NCBI GenBank assembly: GCA_028622995.1
Contig: JAJQJQ010000026.1
Location: 310,001-374,000 of the forward strand
Source of the DNA: Panagrolaimus kolymaensis
Lineage: Eukaryota; Nematoda; Chromadorea; Rhabditida; Panagrolaimidae
DNA length: 64,000 bases
Direction: 5' to 3'
The number at the start of each line of letters is the position of its first letter. Position 1 is the stretch's first letter. The position numbers were made by a program, and so were the translations under genes. This document shows positions 12,639 to 24,163 of the stretch, one piece after another. A model generated the notes under the pieces. It was not told where the DNA came from. It ran no database searches and saw only the letters and a program-made list of their open reading frames with translations.

Positions 12639-15600
12639 TTATAGCATAGTTGTATGTTCTGTAGGATCTAGCCATGGCCATCCATCTTGTTTAGTTCGAA
12701 CAACCATTGTTGATAAACCTAAAAAAATTATTCAAAAGAAAATTATCTCAGCATAATTATTTTAAATACTATAGCCTTACCGGAATTTAAACACCCGCCA
12801 TCATTTCTTATTTCAGAATTGCTTGAAGAAGTTAAGCTGAAAAAAACGAGACTATCATTATTTATTTCTTCACAAACAAAAAAAAAGAAAGATAAAAATA
12901 CAAAAATTATGTATTATATTTTTCTTCCTTTCTCTTTTTTTAACTTCATCTTCTTTTTATATTGTTGTTATTAAAGCCCTTCCAAATTTTTTTTGTCGCC
13001 TCTCTACACCATGTTTTTATTTTATATTTCAGGTGTTGTTCGACGACCACTGACTGACTTGTTGTTGTTGCCCTCCTCCTCTACTATTTTATTTTATATT
13101 TTCTTCTTCTCTTATTTCCTTCGCTTTTTGCCTTCCATATTTTTTTGCCGCAAAAAAAAATTGGCATTAATATAACTTTTTAAAACTAAAAATTAAAAAA
13201 ATATAATTTTTTTAGACTTAATTTTTTTCTTTTTCCTTTTTGTATTTAAAATATTTAAAAAGTTTGTCATCTTATCTTGAGAAAAAAAACACTTACTCTT
13301 CAAGGATTAATGGCTCATTTTCTTCATTATTCATTTGTTCAGAAGAATTAATACCATTTTTTAATGATCGCGAATTATCATTAGTAACAAAACAATCATC
13401 GTCATCATCGTCGTTAAAGGCTTTGGTTTCAGTTATTGTAGGCATATTATTATCATTTAATGGTAAATTTGGTGAAATAATTTGGTGACGTCGTGTGAGA
13501 ATATTAGAACAAGAATTATTATTATTTCCACCGCTGCTGTTGCTTTTGCTGGTAAATTCACAACCACCACCACTTTCTAAATTTGTAGTCATCGTCGTCG
13601 GTGTTACCGTTGTAACTGGCAAACTTGAAGGTGTAACTCCCACACAACATAAATTTCTTGTCCCTACAAAAAAAACTTTTAAAATTTATTCTATTAATAT
13701 GAAACAATTAAATATAAATATAAATATTAAATTTTTATTTATTTTATGGAAATTTAAAGAAATTATTGCATTAAAATGTTATGATTCTTCGACTTCAAAT
13801 CCGGAAAATGTGGTGCAATGTAATACCAATGAAGTAAGTAACTGCCTATCGAAAGCGTGACTTTTAAACTCTCTTTTTTTTTTTAAATTTCCCAGATAAA
13901 GCTAAGCTATGACTTTTTTTTAGAATTGTTACAGCGAATATTATTCTTTAAAATATAAAGAAAGAACAAATTTAGTGCAAAGATTTGATAGATTTTGTGT
14001 TCATGAAATGCATTGCCAATTTCGAGGTTTATCCGAAAATTGTATGACTATAGATGAATTGGATCCAATCGTACAAAAAACATTTCGAAAGAAATTACTT
14101 AATCAACGTTTAAGCCCAAATAATCTTTTATATTCGAGATTTTGTTGTTGCAGTAAAGATTTATGCAACACTATGTCATCAACGGAAATAAAAGAGCTTT
14201 ATAACGTCACAACTAATGGTGGCGGCGCTTGTGGGCTAAGTAAGAAAAATAATAATTTAATAGCGATTAATAGTTTTATTATAATTATTCTTTACTTTTT
14301 TATTTATTTTTAAATATATTTGTTAAAAGCTAAAAATAATTTTCCTACCTTTTTGGTCTTTTACACTTTCACCCAATTGTCTTAATTTTTCTAAATGATC
14401 CCATAATTCTGCCGATTTAGTTACAAGTATTTGATGCAAACGAAGATTGTCTTCTTCAATTCGACAAATTTTTTCTTTAATTCCTTCCATAACCCTGAGA
14501 GAAAAAGGAGAAAGGTTTTAAAAAATTAAATAAAAGTTTCGCAAAAAAAAATTTTACATTGAAAGTTGTCTTTGTAAATTATCTGTTCCATTTTTACCAA
14601 CCATGGATTTCATCATGCCTTTTCTATATCTTTGCTGTTCTGTGCCTCTTGGAGTTCTAATGAGTTCAATAATCTATAAAAAATAAACTTTTTTTCTCTA
14701 ATTTTTAATAATTATTAATTACGAAACTCATACCTTGGGAACGAATACAAAAGATAAAGTTAAAGTTGTACAAAATATAATAAAAAATGATGTAAGTGCA
14801 TAGGCTTCATTAACTCTTTCTTGAAGAATAAAAGCTAATGAAAGTCCTATAACACACATAACAACCACATTATAAACGCTCATTCCAATATATTTTGAAT
14901 CATTTAATGCTGGAATGTTTACGGCACGGGTTTCCCATGCAAGGAAGCAACCAAAAATCTATAACAAATTAATTTGAAACGAACAAATTTTAATTATTTG
15001 GATTTTTTAATTTTGACCTTACCATAAGTATGCCTTTAATAACATAAAAAACAACTTGGAAAAATATTGAATAATCACTTTGGCAACGTTCAAGCTGAGG
15101 AATAACTAAATGATTTTGAGAAACCTAAATAAACAAATTGTTAAATATATATATGGAAGAAAAAAAATTGAACTAACAAATGCTTCATGATCAGTAATCG
15201 AATATCGAAAGGGTGAAACAATGGCCCATATACCTAAAATTACCGCATCGATTGCCATAATTAATGCAACAATCATAAAAAGTTGATAATCTTTTATAGC
15301 TTTTTTATCTTTTCGAATATTAGTGAAAATTGAATGAACTCTCCAAGTTTTAGAAAACATTGAACCAAATGCAAGGGTGAAACCAACGCTCAAAACCCAA
15401 GTTTTTGCCTAAAATAAAAAATAATTTAAAGTATATTTAATTTTTAAATAAAAAAATAAAACATACATAACAAAGTTTTTCAAAAAGCGCTTCACTAACA
15501 TATCGAGTATCGATGCCGAGAAGTAAAACTGAAACATAAGCGCAAATGGAGCCCACAATAATTAAATTATTCATATATGGACTTGACATTTTAATAAATC

Positions 15601-17325
15601 TAAAAAATATAACTTTTTTGAAAGCTTTTTTAAAACTTTTTGCAAACCTATGATTTCGGTATTTAATATTAAAAAATAAAAAGAATAAAGCAAGCAAAAC
15701 TCCAACCAATGAAAGGGAACACATAATTCCAATTAAATAATAACTAATATATTGTTTTTCTCGAACCACTACTGTAGCATCAAGCGGCGGAGTCCATTCA
15801 AAAGGTTCATCAATGGTATATTTATTATTGGCATTATCATAATATCCAATATTATGATAGCTTCCATTCCACCATTGTTCAATAAAAGCTATTCCAAGCC
15901 TTTCATTATTTTCAAATTTTACTGTTCCTGTGACTCCTTCAAATGAAGTTTGACTTAAAGCTTTTAATAATTTTGATGAAGTTAAATCAGGTGAAACATC
16001 TTTAACCGTTTGCAAAGTGGTATTAAGAGCGAGGGCAAGAGTCCAAATTCCATCGTATGCATAAGCGCTATATGCATCATATTGACATCTTCGTCGATCA
16101 CAAAGTGCTTTAAGTTCTTCTTTTATTTCTTTTACAGTCTAAAAACAAATAATTTAGGTATCAAAAAAGCATTAAAATTTCTAAAATTACCTTATTCGAA
16201 GTAATTGCTTTATTTGAATCAGGCCTTTGTGGAGCAAAAGCCAATGCAAAATGACCTTGTAAAACTTTTTCTATTTCTTCTTCGCTACAATTTGTACTTT
16301 CAGTATATTTCCACCAATTAGTTTGATGATATCCATGCAAAATCCAAACATAATTTAAACCATACATTTCTCTTTGATAAGCTTCACAAAAAGTTTTTAC
16401 TGCTAAATCAGGGGAAAAATCAGCGATGATTATTCTTGCATCGCGTCTCTAAATTTTTTTATAAAAAATTTATTTTTAAGGTTTAAAATAGATTTGTTTT
16501 GCAAAGAACTAACTTTTAGCTCATCAAGTTCATAACCAATATTATGTTCTTGATCTGAACTTATTCCAGCTGTATAAATGACCCTAATATTATAAACATT
16601 TTCCAAAGTCGTAGTTAGCTTTTCATGGGGCTAAAAAAGTTTTTCTCTATCGCTCGTTAAGTTTTAAAAATAAATAAAAGCTCACTAAAGCATATCGAGG
16701 ATCATCGCTTTGTTTAATCGTTCCAACTCGAGTCCAATTATAACTTAATAATAATTGACATCTTGCGGCAATTAAATTTCGATCTCCAGGTATCATTCGA
16801 AAGAAAGTAGGATATTGATCTTTTGCATCGGCACTAGAAAATTTTGCATGGGTTTCTGCGTAAGAAAGATGCAAAATATCCCAATATTTTGATGCCATTG
16901 CCACGGGTTCATTAACATTTGTACAAACATCTCCAAAAAGTGCAAATGGGCGTTGAGCGAGGCTCATCAAATCAAATAATGATTTCATTCCAAGAGAAGT
17001 TTTACACTAAAAACAATTTAAAAAGATCATAACTTTAAAAAGTAAAAAATGTCAATAAAAAATGCACCTGTGTATCTTTAAAAATTAAATCAATACAATA
17101 ATTTGGAAGAATATTCGGTGTTGTATGAACATGATAAAGGGCTAATTTAATATAAGGTTCAAGTAACTTTCGATGTGTGTCAGGCAATAAAACACCCAAT
17201 GAAAGTTTTTGAGTTCTTGGAGCTGCTTCCGTGCTATGGCAATGTAAAGCATTCACCATAATCGAAGATAAATAAAATAATGAAAATACAAAACCCAAAA
17301 TCCAATAAAAGAATATTATTTTCAT
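12639..17325 (-). CDS. gbb-2: GABA-B receptor subunit 2 (class C GPCR)
   Basis: Fourteen exons from 17325 down: 17068-17325, 16686-17006, 16514-16630, 16191-16448, 15648-16138, 15467-15599, 15178-15408, 15023-15124, 14734-14958, 14558-14673, 14349-14494, 13297-13663, 12781-12836, 12639-12718 (966 aa). A signal peptide leads into a Venus-flytrap domain ([27 protein letters not shown]), then seven membrane helices. Subunit-2 diagnostic blocks are [24 protein letters not shown] and [10 protein letters not shown]...[19 protein letters not shown] cytoplasmic coiled coil ([18 protein letters not shown]) follows, as needed for pairing with subunit 1. The tail is Asn/Asp-rich. The family is the Gi/o-coupling subunit of the metabotropic GABA receptor. 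The intron at 13664-14348 contains an opposite-strand gene. Confidence 0.95.
13699..14313 (+). CDS. Ly-6/uPAR-like GPI-anchored small protein, nested in a gbb-2 intron
   Basis: Two exons, 13699-13833 and 13924-14313, 174 aa. There is an N-terminal signal (start MKQLNIN, hydrophobic FLFILW, mature from ALKCYD) and a cysteine-rich body ending in CCCSKDLCN, the canonical Cys-Cys-x-x-Asp-x-Cys-Asn close of the Ly-6 three-finger fold. A C-terminal hydrophobic run ([15 protein letters not shown]) with no following charged tail indicates a GPI signal. Such worm Ly-6 proteins often act as membrane-tethered modulators of receptors; the partner here is unknown. The gene is antisense to gbb-2 and fills almost the whole 685 bp intron, leaving about 35 bp on each side. 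Confidence 0.85.
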
Positions 17326-17661
17326 AGTTGTTTATTGCTTAAAAATCTGCATAAAAATATAAAATAATCATCACAGAAACCAAGCGACAGTTTTTTTAAA
17401 AACAATAAAGAAGAAAAGCAAGTGACTGACTTTCTGGTTTTCTCTTTTTTGTGCTTTTTTGGGTCTTTTTTTGTCACTTTTTTTCAAAAACACTCCCTTG
17501 CCGAAAGAAAAAAAATTTCTTAAAGAAACATGAATGCCTTTTGCCATAGGGCTACTTCGTTTGCTTCGATTCGAGGGAGTCTAAGACAAGACAACCAAAA
17601 AAGGAAAGGAAAAGAAAAAAAGGCTCCAAAAGGCATTTCTAAGCCCACACAAAAATAAAAT
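17326..17661. other. gbb-2 upstream region
   Basis: A/T-rich flank 5' of the gbb-2 start codon; it probably holds its promoter. No coding exon or repeat seen. Confidence 0.4.
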
Positions 17662-18000
17662 TCAATTTTTTCGTTTGTCCGACAACTGACACACTTTTAT
17701 ATTTGGTAAATGGGTACAACAATTTTTCAAAAATTTTATTTTATTTTTTCTTATCGTTTTAATGCAACTTGAACGAACATCTGCAAGAATCCATTCTGAG
17801 ATAAATGCTTGAGCTAAAGGTAAGAAAAAAAACGTAGATGTATATTTTGCATCTTTTTTCCATATGACAAAGTCTCTTGGGAATTTATTGAAATATCCTT
17901 CAAAATTTAAGCGGTTATCCATCTTAAAACTTTTGCATTTTTTATCGACAAAAAAAACTTTTAAAAATCGTTGAGGGCAAAATTATGTACTTACAGACAT
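17662..18000 (-). CDS. Hypothetical small protein
   Basis: A possible two-exon gene: ATGTCT at 17995-18000 followed by a GTAAGT donor, and an exon 17662-17922 beginning MDNRLNFEGYFNKF. The product would be about 88 residues, with a central hydrophobic stretch (TFFFLPLAQAFISEWIL) and a basic Cys-containing tail. I do not recognise the family. The acceptor (TTTTAAG) is weak, and the 3' end could hide a further intron. A reader should treat it as tentative. It lies between the 5' end of gbb-2 and the 3' end of RFT1 on the same strand. Confidence 0.35.
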
Positions 18001-18101
18001 TTTTATTATTTCATATTAGAGAAAATTAAAGTGAGAAAAGTTATTGTTGATTTTTTCATGAAAGTGTTAAAAGTTTATATAAAATTAAAAAAACAAATAA
18101 A

Positions 18102-20059
18102 TTAATCTTCATTTTTGAGCAAAAAAGGTTTAAACAAATGTTCAGTTTGATGTAAATAATTCATAACACCAAGGAAAAGTACGCCTCCAACTGAAATATT
18201 TGCAAGAGAAAACATGAGATCAAAATCGGGAGATCCAAAAATCTGAAAAACAAAAAGTATTTCTAATGGGTGCTAAAATGAAAAAATGCATACTATTGCT
18301 GAGATCGAAATAACCAAAGTGCTTCCAAATAGCATTGAAGCCAATTTTAATGTTGGTAAAAAAGTCAAAAAATGTTTGGCAGGAAGATAAGAAAATTTTG
18401 ATATGTAATGTTCACTGAAAAAATGTATACTGTAGCGTTGAAGCTTTTTTAATTGAAAATTTAACTTGTAAAAAATATTAATAATTAAATTAATGCAATT
18501 CGCTGCTATTAATCCATAAATTCCAAAATTGAAAAAAAGAATTATGCTTAAAGCATACAGCACAAAAATATATATGCATAAAAATAGATAACGGGAATTA
18601 ATCTGAAAAAACTTATTCTGAAAGAAAGAAAATCAAAATTAATTACTTCATTAGCATCCTTTGAAGCAAAAATAACAAAGCTTTCAGTTATTATATTTAT
18701 AGCCGAAAATAAAATTATAAAAATAAAATAAACTTTAAGCATTTGATGTCCATCATTTTGAATTATTTCGGGGCCGCCATAAATTCTCATAAGCAAATAT
18801 GAATATGGTGTAACGAAGGCAATAAAAACAAAACTCAAATTAATAATTATTTTAAGAAAAATAAAAAGAGTTTTAATCATTTTTCTTTTTATTGATGGAT
18901 CACTGCTAGAAATACTACTTTTTTCCAATTTTGATGTAAAATAAATGGAGGCTGCATCTTTTAACGGTAAAAAAATAACTTTATTTACGATACTACTAAC
19001 TTGTACAACTGTATCATAAACACCTGTAATTTAATTATATTTGTAATTTTTTTAACAATAGCAAGTGAAAAGAAATAAAATCGTAAAAGATACGGATGCG
19101 TTGGTTGGCACAAAAAAAATTTACCTTGTAGTTCAAAAGATAAACCATTATTTGTAAAAAGCATAATAAATCTGGCACTCTCATTTACGAAATGCTGAAT
19201 AATGGAATGCCAAATTAACGACCACAAAAATTTCTTTTCCTCTGGCATAATAATTTTGTAATGATTCGAGTGATCGATATTTCTCCATTTTAATAGATAC
19301 ATTCCAGTAAAAGTCAATGACGACAGAAACTAAAAATTAAAAATTCGTTTGGGAAAGATTTTCTTAAATTCCTTACTTGAGCAACACAAAAAGCATATAC
19401 ATGATCAACTTCACTCAAAAGAACAATAGCAAGGACAATGCCTTTTTGTAAAATTGCTAAAATGCATTTTGAATATAAAATAGAATCAGCTTGTTCTATT
19501 TTGAGGGGGTAAATAATGGTTGGCTCAACAAAAACTTCCATCAAAGCAGAAACAGCATAAACCAAAATGAGTAACGGATAGTTTGAATTATATTCCACTT
19601 CAAGGCAACCAACTAAATACCATATTGCTGAGCAAGTTATAGTTAAGATAAATGCATATGGTTTACTGAAAGATTAAGAATGCAAAAAAGGTGTCAGAGA
19701 ATATATAAATTTTTACATAAAATTAATATAATTCTTCACTTGTTTTAAATCTAAATCAGAAGAAATGCAAAGTTTTCGATATGGCTCACAAGCAAAATAT
19801 TTGATTGTTGAATATAATAGCATCATTCTAAATTCTTTGTTTGTGGTTAAAATAATTATATTGCAAGGACCTACCGAATATTTATCAATCCAATAAGGCT
19901 GAGTGAAACATATCTGAGAAGAAGGCTTGAAAGAAAAAATGAGATCAACCTTGTTATTGACTTAAAAATATATTTAACATTAGTACTTTTAGTATTAATA
20001 TAATTAATTACCTGTCCTTTAATTTGCTTCCAAAAAATGTCAAGAAAAGTGGAATCCAT
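18102..20059 (-). CDS. rft1: RFT1 family ER membrane protein
   Basis: Eight exons: 20012-20059, 19875-19960, 19717-19827, 19377-19665, 19125-19329, 18647-19023, 18294-18617, 18102-18242 (526 aa). It is polytopic (about 12-14 hydrophobic segments), as in the family. Matching blocks are RYVSLSLIGLINIR near the N-terminus, YALVSALMEVFVEP-type segment in exon 4, the glycine-led GVYDTVVQVSSIV segment, YGGPEIIQ, and the INIITESFVIFASKDANE block aligned with INGVTECFTFAAMSKEE of human RFT1. The protein is needed for dolichol-linked oligosaccharide synthesis in the ER; a direct flippase role is disputed. Exon 7 has two in-frame acceptors 15 nt apart (18617 or 18602). Confidence 0.9.
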
Positions 20060-20698
20060 TTTTTATGGTCCTCGGCACAAAGATGAGATCCATAAAATCG
20101 ATTAAGAAATCCAGCAACCCAAGCTTGGACATTTTTTTGGTTTGTTGTTCTCGCAGCGGCAAAATCAGCTGTTTGGTGGTAATGGGTTAGCATTATTGCT
20201 GAGGTCTTCGTCGTCACTCTTTCACCCACTAAATTATTTCAATGACGTTTTTGTGTCTGCTGATTTTCTCATCGTTCCCATTTTTTTTTAAATTGATAAC
20301 CAATTATTTTTTGAACTTTCTTTCATTAGCTATAACTCGTTTTAATCTTCTTTTTTAATCATCGCAAATATATGTATATCAAACTTTTGTCGGATTCACT
20401 TTCATTGATGCTTGATTGAATTGTTCCACCACCACTCCACGTGGATGATGGAGAGAAATTTCAGTGCGTACATATGAGGTGGTGGTTTTTTGTGTTCACT
20501 GAAAAACGTGTCTAGCGCTGTTGCTTGCTTTTTTTAGTTGTTGTTGCTTTTTGATGCATTCGCGCTCTAAAATTTATATTGTTGTTAATGAACAAAAAAT
20601 AAGAATAGAAAATAAACGAGATCGTGCAAAAACTCCTTTTTAATTTTTTTGTTAATTTTTTTTTGTAATATCCTTTTTTTGCAGCTTCCCCTTTAAAT
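20060..20698. promoter_or_regulatory. Divergent intergenic promoter region of RFT1 and SAR1
   Basis: The 639 bp between the RFT1 start (minus) and the SAR1 start (plus) must hold both promoters. A 73-codon open frame here on the minus strand overlaps the RFT1 start in another frame and looks fortuitous. A T-rich acceptor-like tract ending GCAG at about 20684 lies just before the SAR1 ATG and could be a splice or trans-splice acceptor. Confidence 0.5.
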
Positions 20699-21521
20699 AT
20701 GTCTTGGATATTAGATTGGTTTTCTGGAATGCTCAACTTTCTAGGTAAGTTTCCATCCATTTATTTATGAAAAACATGATTTTTGATTCCCTATTTTTTT
20801 AAGGTTTAACCAAAAAATCTGGAAAGCTCGTATTTCTTGGATTAGATAATGCTGGAAAAACTACTTTATTACATATGTTAAAAGATGATAGAATGGCTCA
20901 ACCAATGCCAACTTTGCATCCAAGTAAGATTTCAGCTTCATTTTTGCTAATTTTATATTCCTCTGCTTCTTTCTTGAATATATATTTAAGTTTCGCTTGT
21001 TTTTAGCGTCTGAAGAACTTTCACTTGGTGGAATTCGTTTCACAACATTTGATCTTGGTGGTCACGAGCAAGGTAAATATTTTTAATCACCTGATTGATT
21101 TACTTTTTTTGTACTTTGTGTTTTTCATAAATTGGTCATAATCACATGATTTACTTCTCTTTTTATAGCCCGACGTGTATGGAAAGATTATTTCCCCGCT
21201 GTTGATGCTATAGTTTTTCTTGTGGATGCTGCAGATCCAAATCGCATTGCTGAAACCCGTGAAGAACTTATTAGTTTATTAAATGATGAACAAGTTGCAA
21301 GTGCTCCCATTCTCGTACTTGGTAACAAAATTGATAAACCAAATGCTCTTAGTGAAGACCACCTAAAATACCATCTTGGTATTTCCCAAATGTGTACTGG
21401 TAAAGGACAAGTGGCTCGAACGGAATTAGCTACACGTCCATTGGAAGTTTTTATGTGTTCTGTTTTTCGTCGACATGGTTATGGCGAAGGCTTTCGTTGG
21501 TTGTCCCAATATTTGGATTGA
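20699..21521 (+). CDS. sar-1: SAR1 small GTPase (COPII coat)
   Basis: Four exons: 20699-20744, 20804-20923, 21007-21072, 21169-21521 (194 aa, the usual SAR1 length). The N-terminal amphipathic segment [16 protein letters not shown], the P-loop GLDNAGKTT, switch-I threonine in MPTLHPTSEEL, the DLGGHEQARRVW switch II and NKID are all present. SAR1 recruits Sec23/24 to ER exit sites when GTP-bound, starting COPII vesicle budding. The gene is divergent from RFT1, another ER protein. A sound start is supported by the family-typical N-terminus. Confidence 0.97.
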
Positions 21522-22072
21522 TGGGGAAATAAATTTGATAAATTTTTTTTACTATTTACATATGATTTTTTTTGATTTAATATATTTTCTTTATGTGTTT
21601 TTTAATATTGTATTTAAGCCTATTGTTCTTTCGTATTAATAATGACTGCATCTACTTTTTGTATATTATTTTTTTTATTATTCAAAGGTTGTTTTCTCGG
21701 GTTTCTTTTTTATGTATGCTCATTTAGTTGATTATGTTTTTTATACATCAGTCGTCGTTAATCAATCATCCTTTTTTACTTTTTTTTTGAGATATAAGTA
21801 AGTAATCACCAAAAAAGCTGTTTTATTTTTCAATCACAATTTTATTTCAAATGTTTATTTTTAGTTTTACCCGTTACTTTTCTTGTTCTTTTAAAATTTT
21901 ATAACCAATCTCTGTATGAAAAGTATGAAGATGAGGAAAATCATAAGATAATGTAAGTTTTTGATTAACACAAAAAGTTTATTAAAGGTACATTTGTAGT
22001 CATATTCAAAAATTATTAAAACTATTATTATAACTTACAAATTTAAAATTCCCAACAATTTTTATAACTTTT
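21522..22072. other. Convergent 3' flank of SAR1 and the protease gene
   Basis: T-rich, no coding signal or repeat seen. Confidence 0.4.
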
Positions 22073-23476
22073 TTAATGAATAATCCCATGCTCGCGCAAA
22101 AAATTTTTAACCTCATCGTCATTAAGATTAATGCCAAATGTTGAATAAGTATCTTCAGGACGATGCTTTTTTGCTCCTTCAGTGATTACTCCCTACAAAT
22201 AATTTGTAAATGAAAAAAAAAAGAAAAGGGAAGCTTACGACTAAAACTTGATTTCCATGCTCATCATCAGTTACTATTGGTCCGCCGGAATCTCTTGGGG
22301 CGGCTCCTTTGTCATAGTTAAAAAATAAATCATGATCAACAAATTCTAATGGCATATCAGCGTATAATAAATCTACGTTCATTACATCAGCAATGGACGG
22401 ACCATAACCAAGAATTCGACATGCATCTCCTATACTTGGAGCTTCACTCGCAATTTCAATTTTTTCGACTATGAAATGAAAATAATCTGGGATATCATTT
22501 AGACTAAAAGGGAGCTTGTTAATCATAAGTATTAGAGGCTGATCACACGTAGACACGGGGTGGTTTGGGTGCGATTATCGCACCGGGCTCCTCACACCCA
22601 AGATCGAAATTTGAGCTTCCCGCACAAAAATTTCAAAAAACAATAGAAAAAATTCGATGTGGTAAGAGCGAAAATTTTCAAAATATTTTAAAAAGAAATC
22701 AAGAGATATGCCTCTTTGGACATGTTTGCTTCCCGTATAATTGCAAAAATTTGTCGCGCCTAACTGCCCACTTGTTAGGCTGATTGTGTAATTGGGATAT
22801 CTCATGGAAACTGGATATTTTTTAAGAATAAAAATTTAAAGCTTACTAAACAATTGATAGATCGTTTTTCTTTTTTGGCACATATCCTGGCACTTTTATT
22901 ATATTATTAACAAAAGCATTAAGTCCTTCTTCATACACATAGCTCCCTAAAAAGACAACGAAATTTTCATAATCGGTACTCCTAAAAAAATTTTTTTGTT
23001 ACGTATACGCTCCTACACAAAAATAAGAACTTACTCTACAACGCAATGCGTTGCAACCAATAAAATTGGTGGTGTAAGATTGACAACAACAGCTGTGCGT
23101 GCCGAGCGAGTTTGGCCAGGAAAGGGAGCAATTAGTTGAGCAACATAATGATGCCCAGTTTGAACCAAATCTCCTCCCCAAATTGAAACCTAAGAATTTA
23201 AAAAAGTTCATTAGTAAAAAACCATAACATTTATTATGTTTCAACAATGTAGATACATCGGTTGAATATTAATATGCAAATGAGTCAAAGGAATGGTTTA
23301 TACAAAAACCATATGGCAAGTTGAAAAAACATACATACCTTTTGTTGTTCATCCGGCCCTGGAAGCAATGCAAGAAAATAATAAAAAAAATTTAAAAAAT
23401 TCATTTGTAAATTTTCTTGAAAGCAACCAGCGGTATTGCTACGCAATACCGCTTTTATGGATTGAGTTGATTTCAT
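22073..23476 (-). CDS. Chymotrypsin-like (S1) serine protease, with a 233 bp insertion at an intron-exon junction
   Basis: Proposed exons: 23428-23476, 23339-23358, 23035-23189, 22852-22981, 22239-22538, 22073-22192 (257 aa, in frame). The S1 landmarks are seen in order: VSIWGG after a short N-terminus, VATHCV (catalytic His), KKKNDLSI (catalytic Asp), GDACRILGYG, and PRDSGGPIV (catalytic Ser, with Arg replacing the usual Gly of GDSGGP). No signal peptide is visible, so an upstream exon may be missing; the first two exons are the least certain. The intron between exons 4 and 5 contains the insertion at 22544-22776. With a GTTTAG donor at 22846-22851 and the ATCAG acceptor of the distal duplication, the protein is uninterrupted. 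If that donor is not used, the gene is broken. Confidence 0.7.
22544..22776. mobile_element. 233 bp insertion with 8-bp target duplication
   Basis: The sequence AGGCTGAT occurs at 22536-22543 and 22777-22784, exactly flanking the insert (ATCAGCCT on the gene strand). The ends (CACACGTAGACAC and, inverted, AACAAGTGGGCAG) are only weakly alike, so clear terminal repeats are lacking. A short hairpin GGTGCGA-TTA-TCGCACC lies near the left end at about 22568-22584. An 8-bp duplication suggests a degenerate hAT-type element. It has no coding capacity. Confidence 0.6.
23429..23453. repeat. Perfect hairpin, 11-bp stem with TAC loop
   Basis: AGCGGTATTGC at 23429-23439, loop TAC, then its exact reverse complement at 23443-23453. 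It falls within the proposed first exon of the protease. A half-copy (CGGTATTGCTAC) recurs near 23739. Confidence 0.85.
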
Positions 23477-23566
23477 TGTTTGGGTAGACCAAGGGATGAT
23501 TAAGCTATGAATAAGTCAAAATAAAATTATGTTTTTAAGGAGAGTCCTCGAAAAAAAGCGAAAAGC

Positions 23567-23593
23567 GTTCTTCGCCCCTACGGGGCGAAGAAC
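23567..23593. repeat. Perfect GC-rich hairpin, 12-bp stem with TAC loop
   Basis: GTTCTTCGCCCC at 23567-23578, loop TAC, exact reverse complement at 23582-23593. It is GC-rich in an A/T-rich setting, just upstream of the protease gene. Function unknown; it could be the remnant of a mobile element. Confidence 0.85.
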
Positions 23594-23870
23594 CCATTTC
23601 TACTTTTTTTCTCACTAAGTTTAATCACCTATCCACTCAATAATGTTAAAAAAGGTATATCCAAATTCATAAATCTCAATAACGCAAAATTTGCCTAAAA
23701 ATATTTGTAAAATTCCATTCTTTTTCCTTTTTTGAACGGTATTGCTACTCCCAACACGAAAATACATTTCATTGACTGAATTTTCATTGCTGACTGAAAT
23801 TAGGTCAAACATTGAGCGATTCTGTTTATTCTTTAGAAAGTAAAAATATTTTTATTCGTTGCGTTCCCAA

Positions 23871-24155
23871 CAGGGATGCGCGGAAACGACTTTTTTTTCC
23901 TTCCGCGGAAACGGAAAAATCAAAATCTATTTCCTTCCGCGCTGGCGGAAACGGAAATTTTAAAACCTACGGAATTCCGCGGAAACGGAAGCGGAAACGG
24001 AAATTTTACGTTACAACTCAAAAAAATTTCCACGGAAATAAAGGCGGAAATTTTTTTCCCGTTTCCGCTACGCGGAAACGGAAACGGAAATGAAAAACAT
24101 GCGGAATTCCGCGGAAACGGAAACGGAAACGGAAACGGATTTCCGCGCATCCCTG
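23871..24155. mobile_element. hAT-like non-autonomous element built of GCGGAAACG repeats
   Basis: Perfect 8-bp target duplication GTTCCCAA at 23863-23870 and 24156-24163. Terminal inverted repeats CAGGGATGCGCGGAAA match exactly at both ends, and the CAGGG terminus is typical of hAT. The interior is nearly all GGAAACG/GCGGAAAC units plus a few inverted copies. The overlapping open frames in it are products of the repeat and not genes. Confidence 0.9.
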
Positions 24156-24163
24156 GTTCCCAA

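Noticed and set aside
20008..20229. 73-codon open frame overlapping the RFT1 start on the same strand
   Set aside because: It reads the RFT1 start in another frame and has no family resemblance; the RFT1 start is set by the conserved N-terminal exon structure.
18410..20525. Other CACTGAAAAA words (near 18414 and 20496) considered as further copies of the intron-forming element
   Set aside because: Only the first ten bases match, no inverted partner nearby, and the first lies in RFT1 coding sequence.
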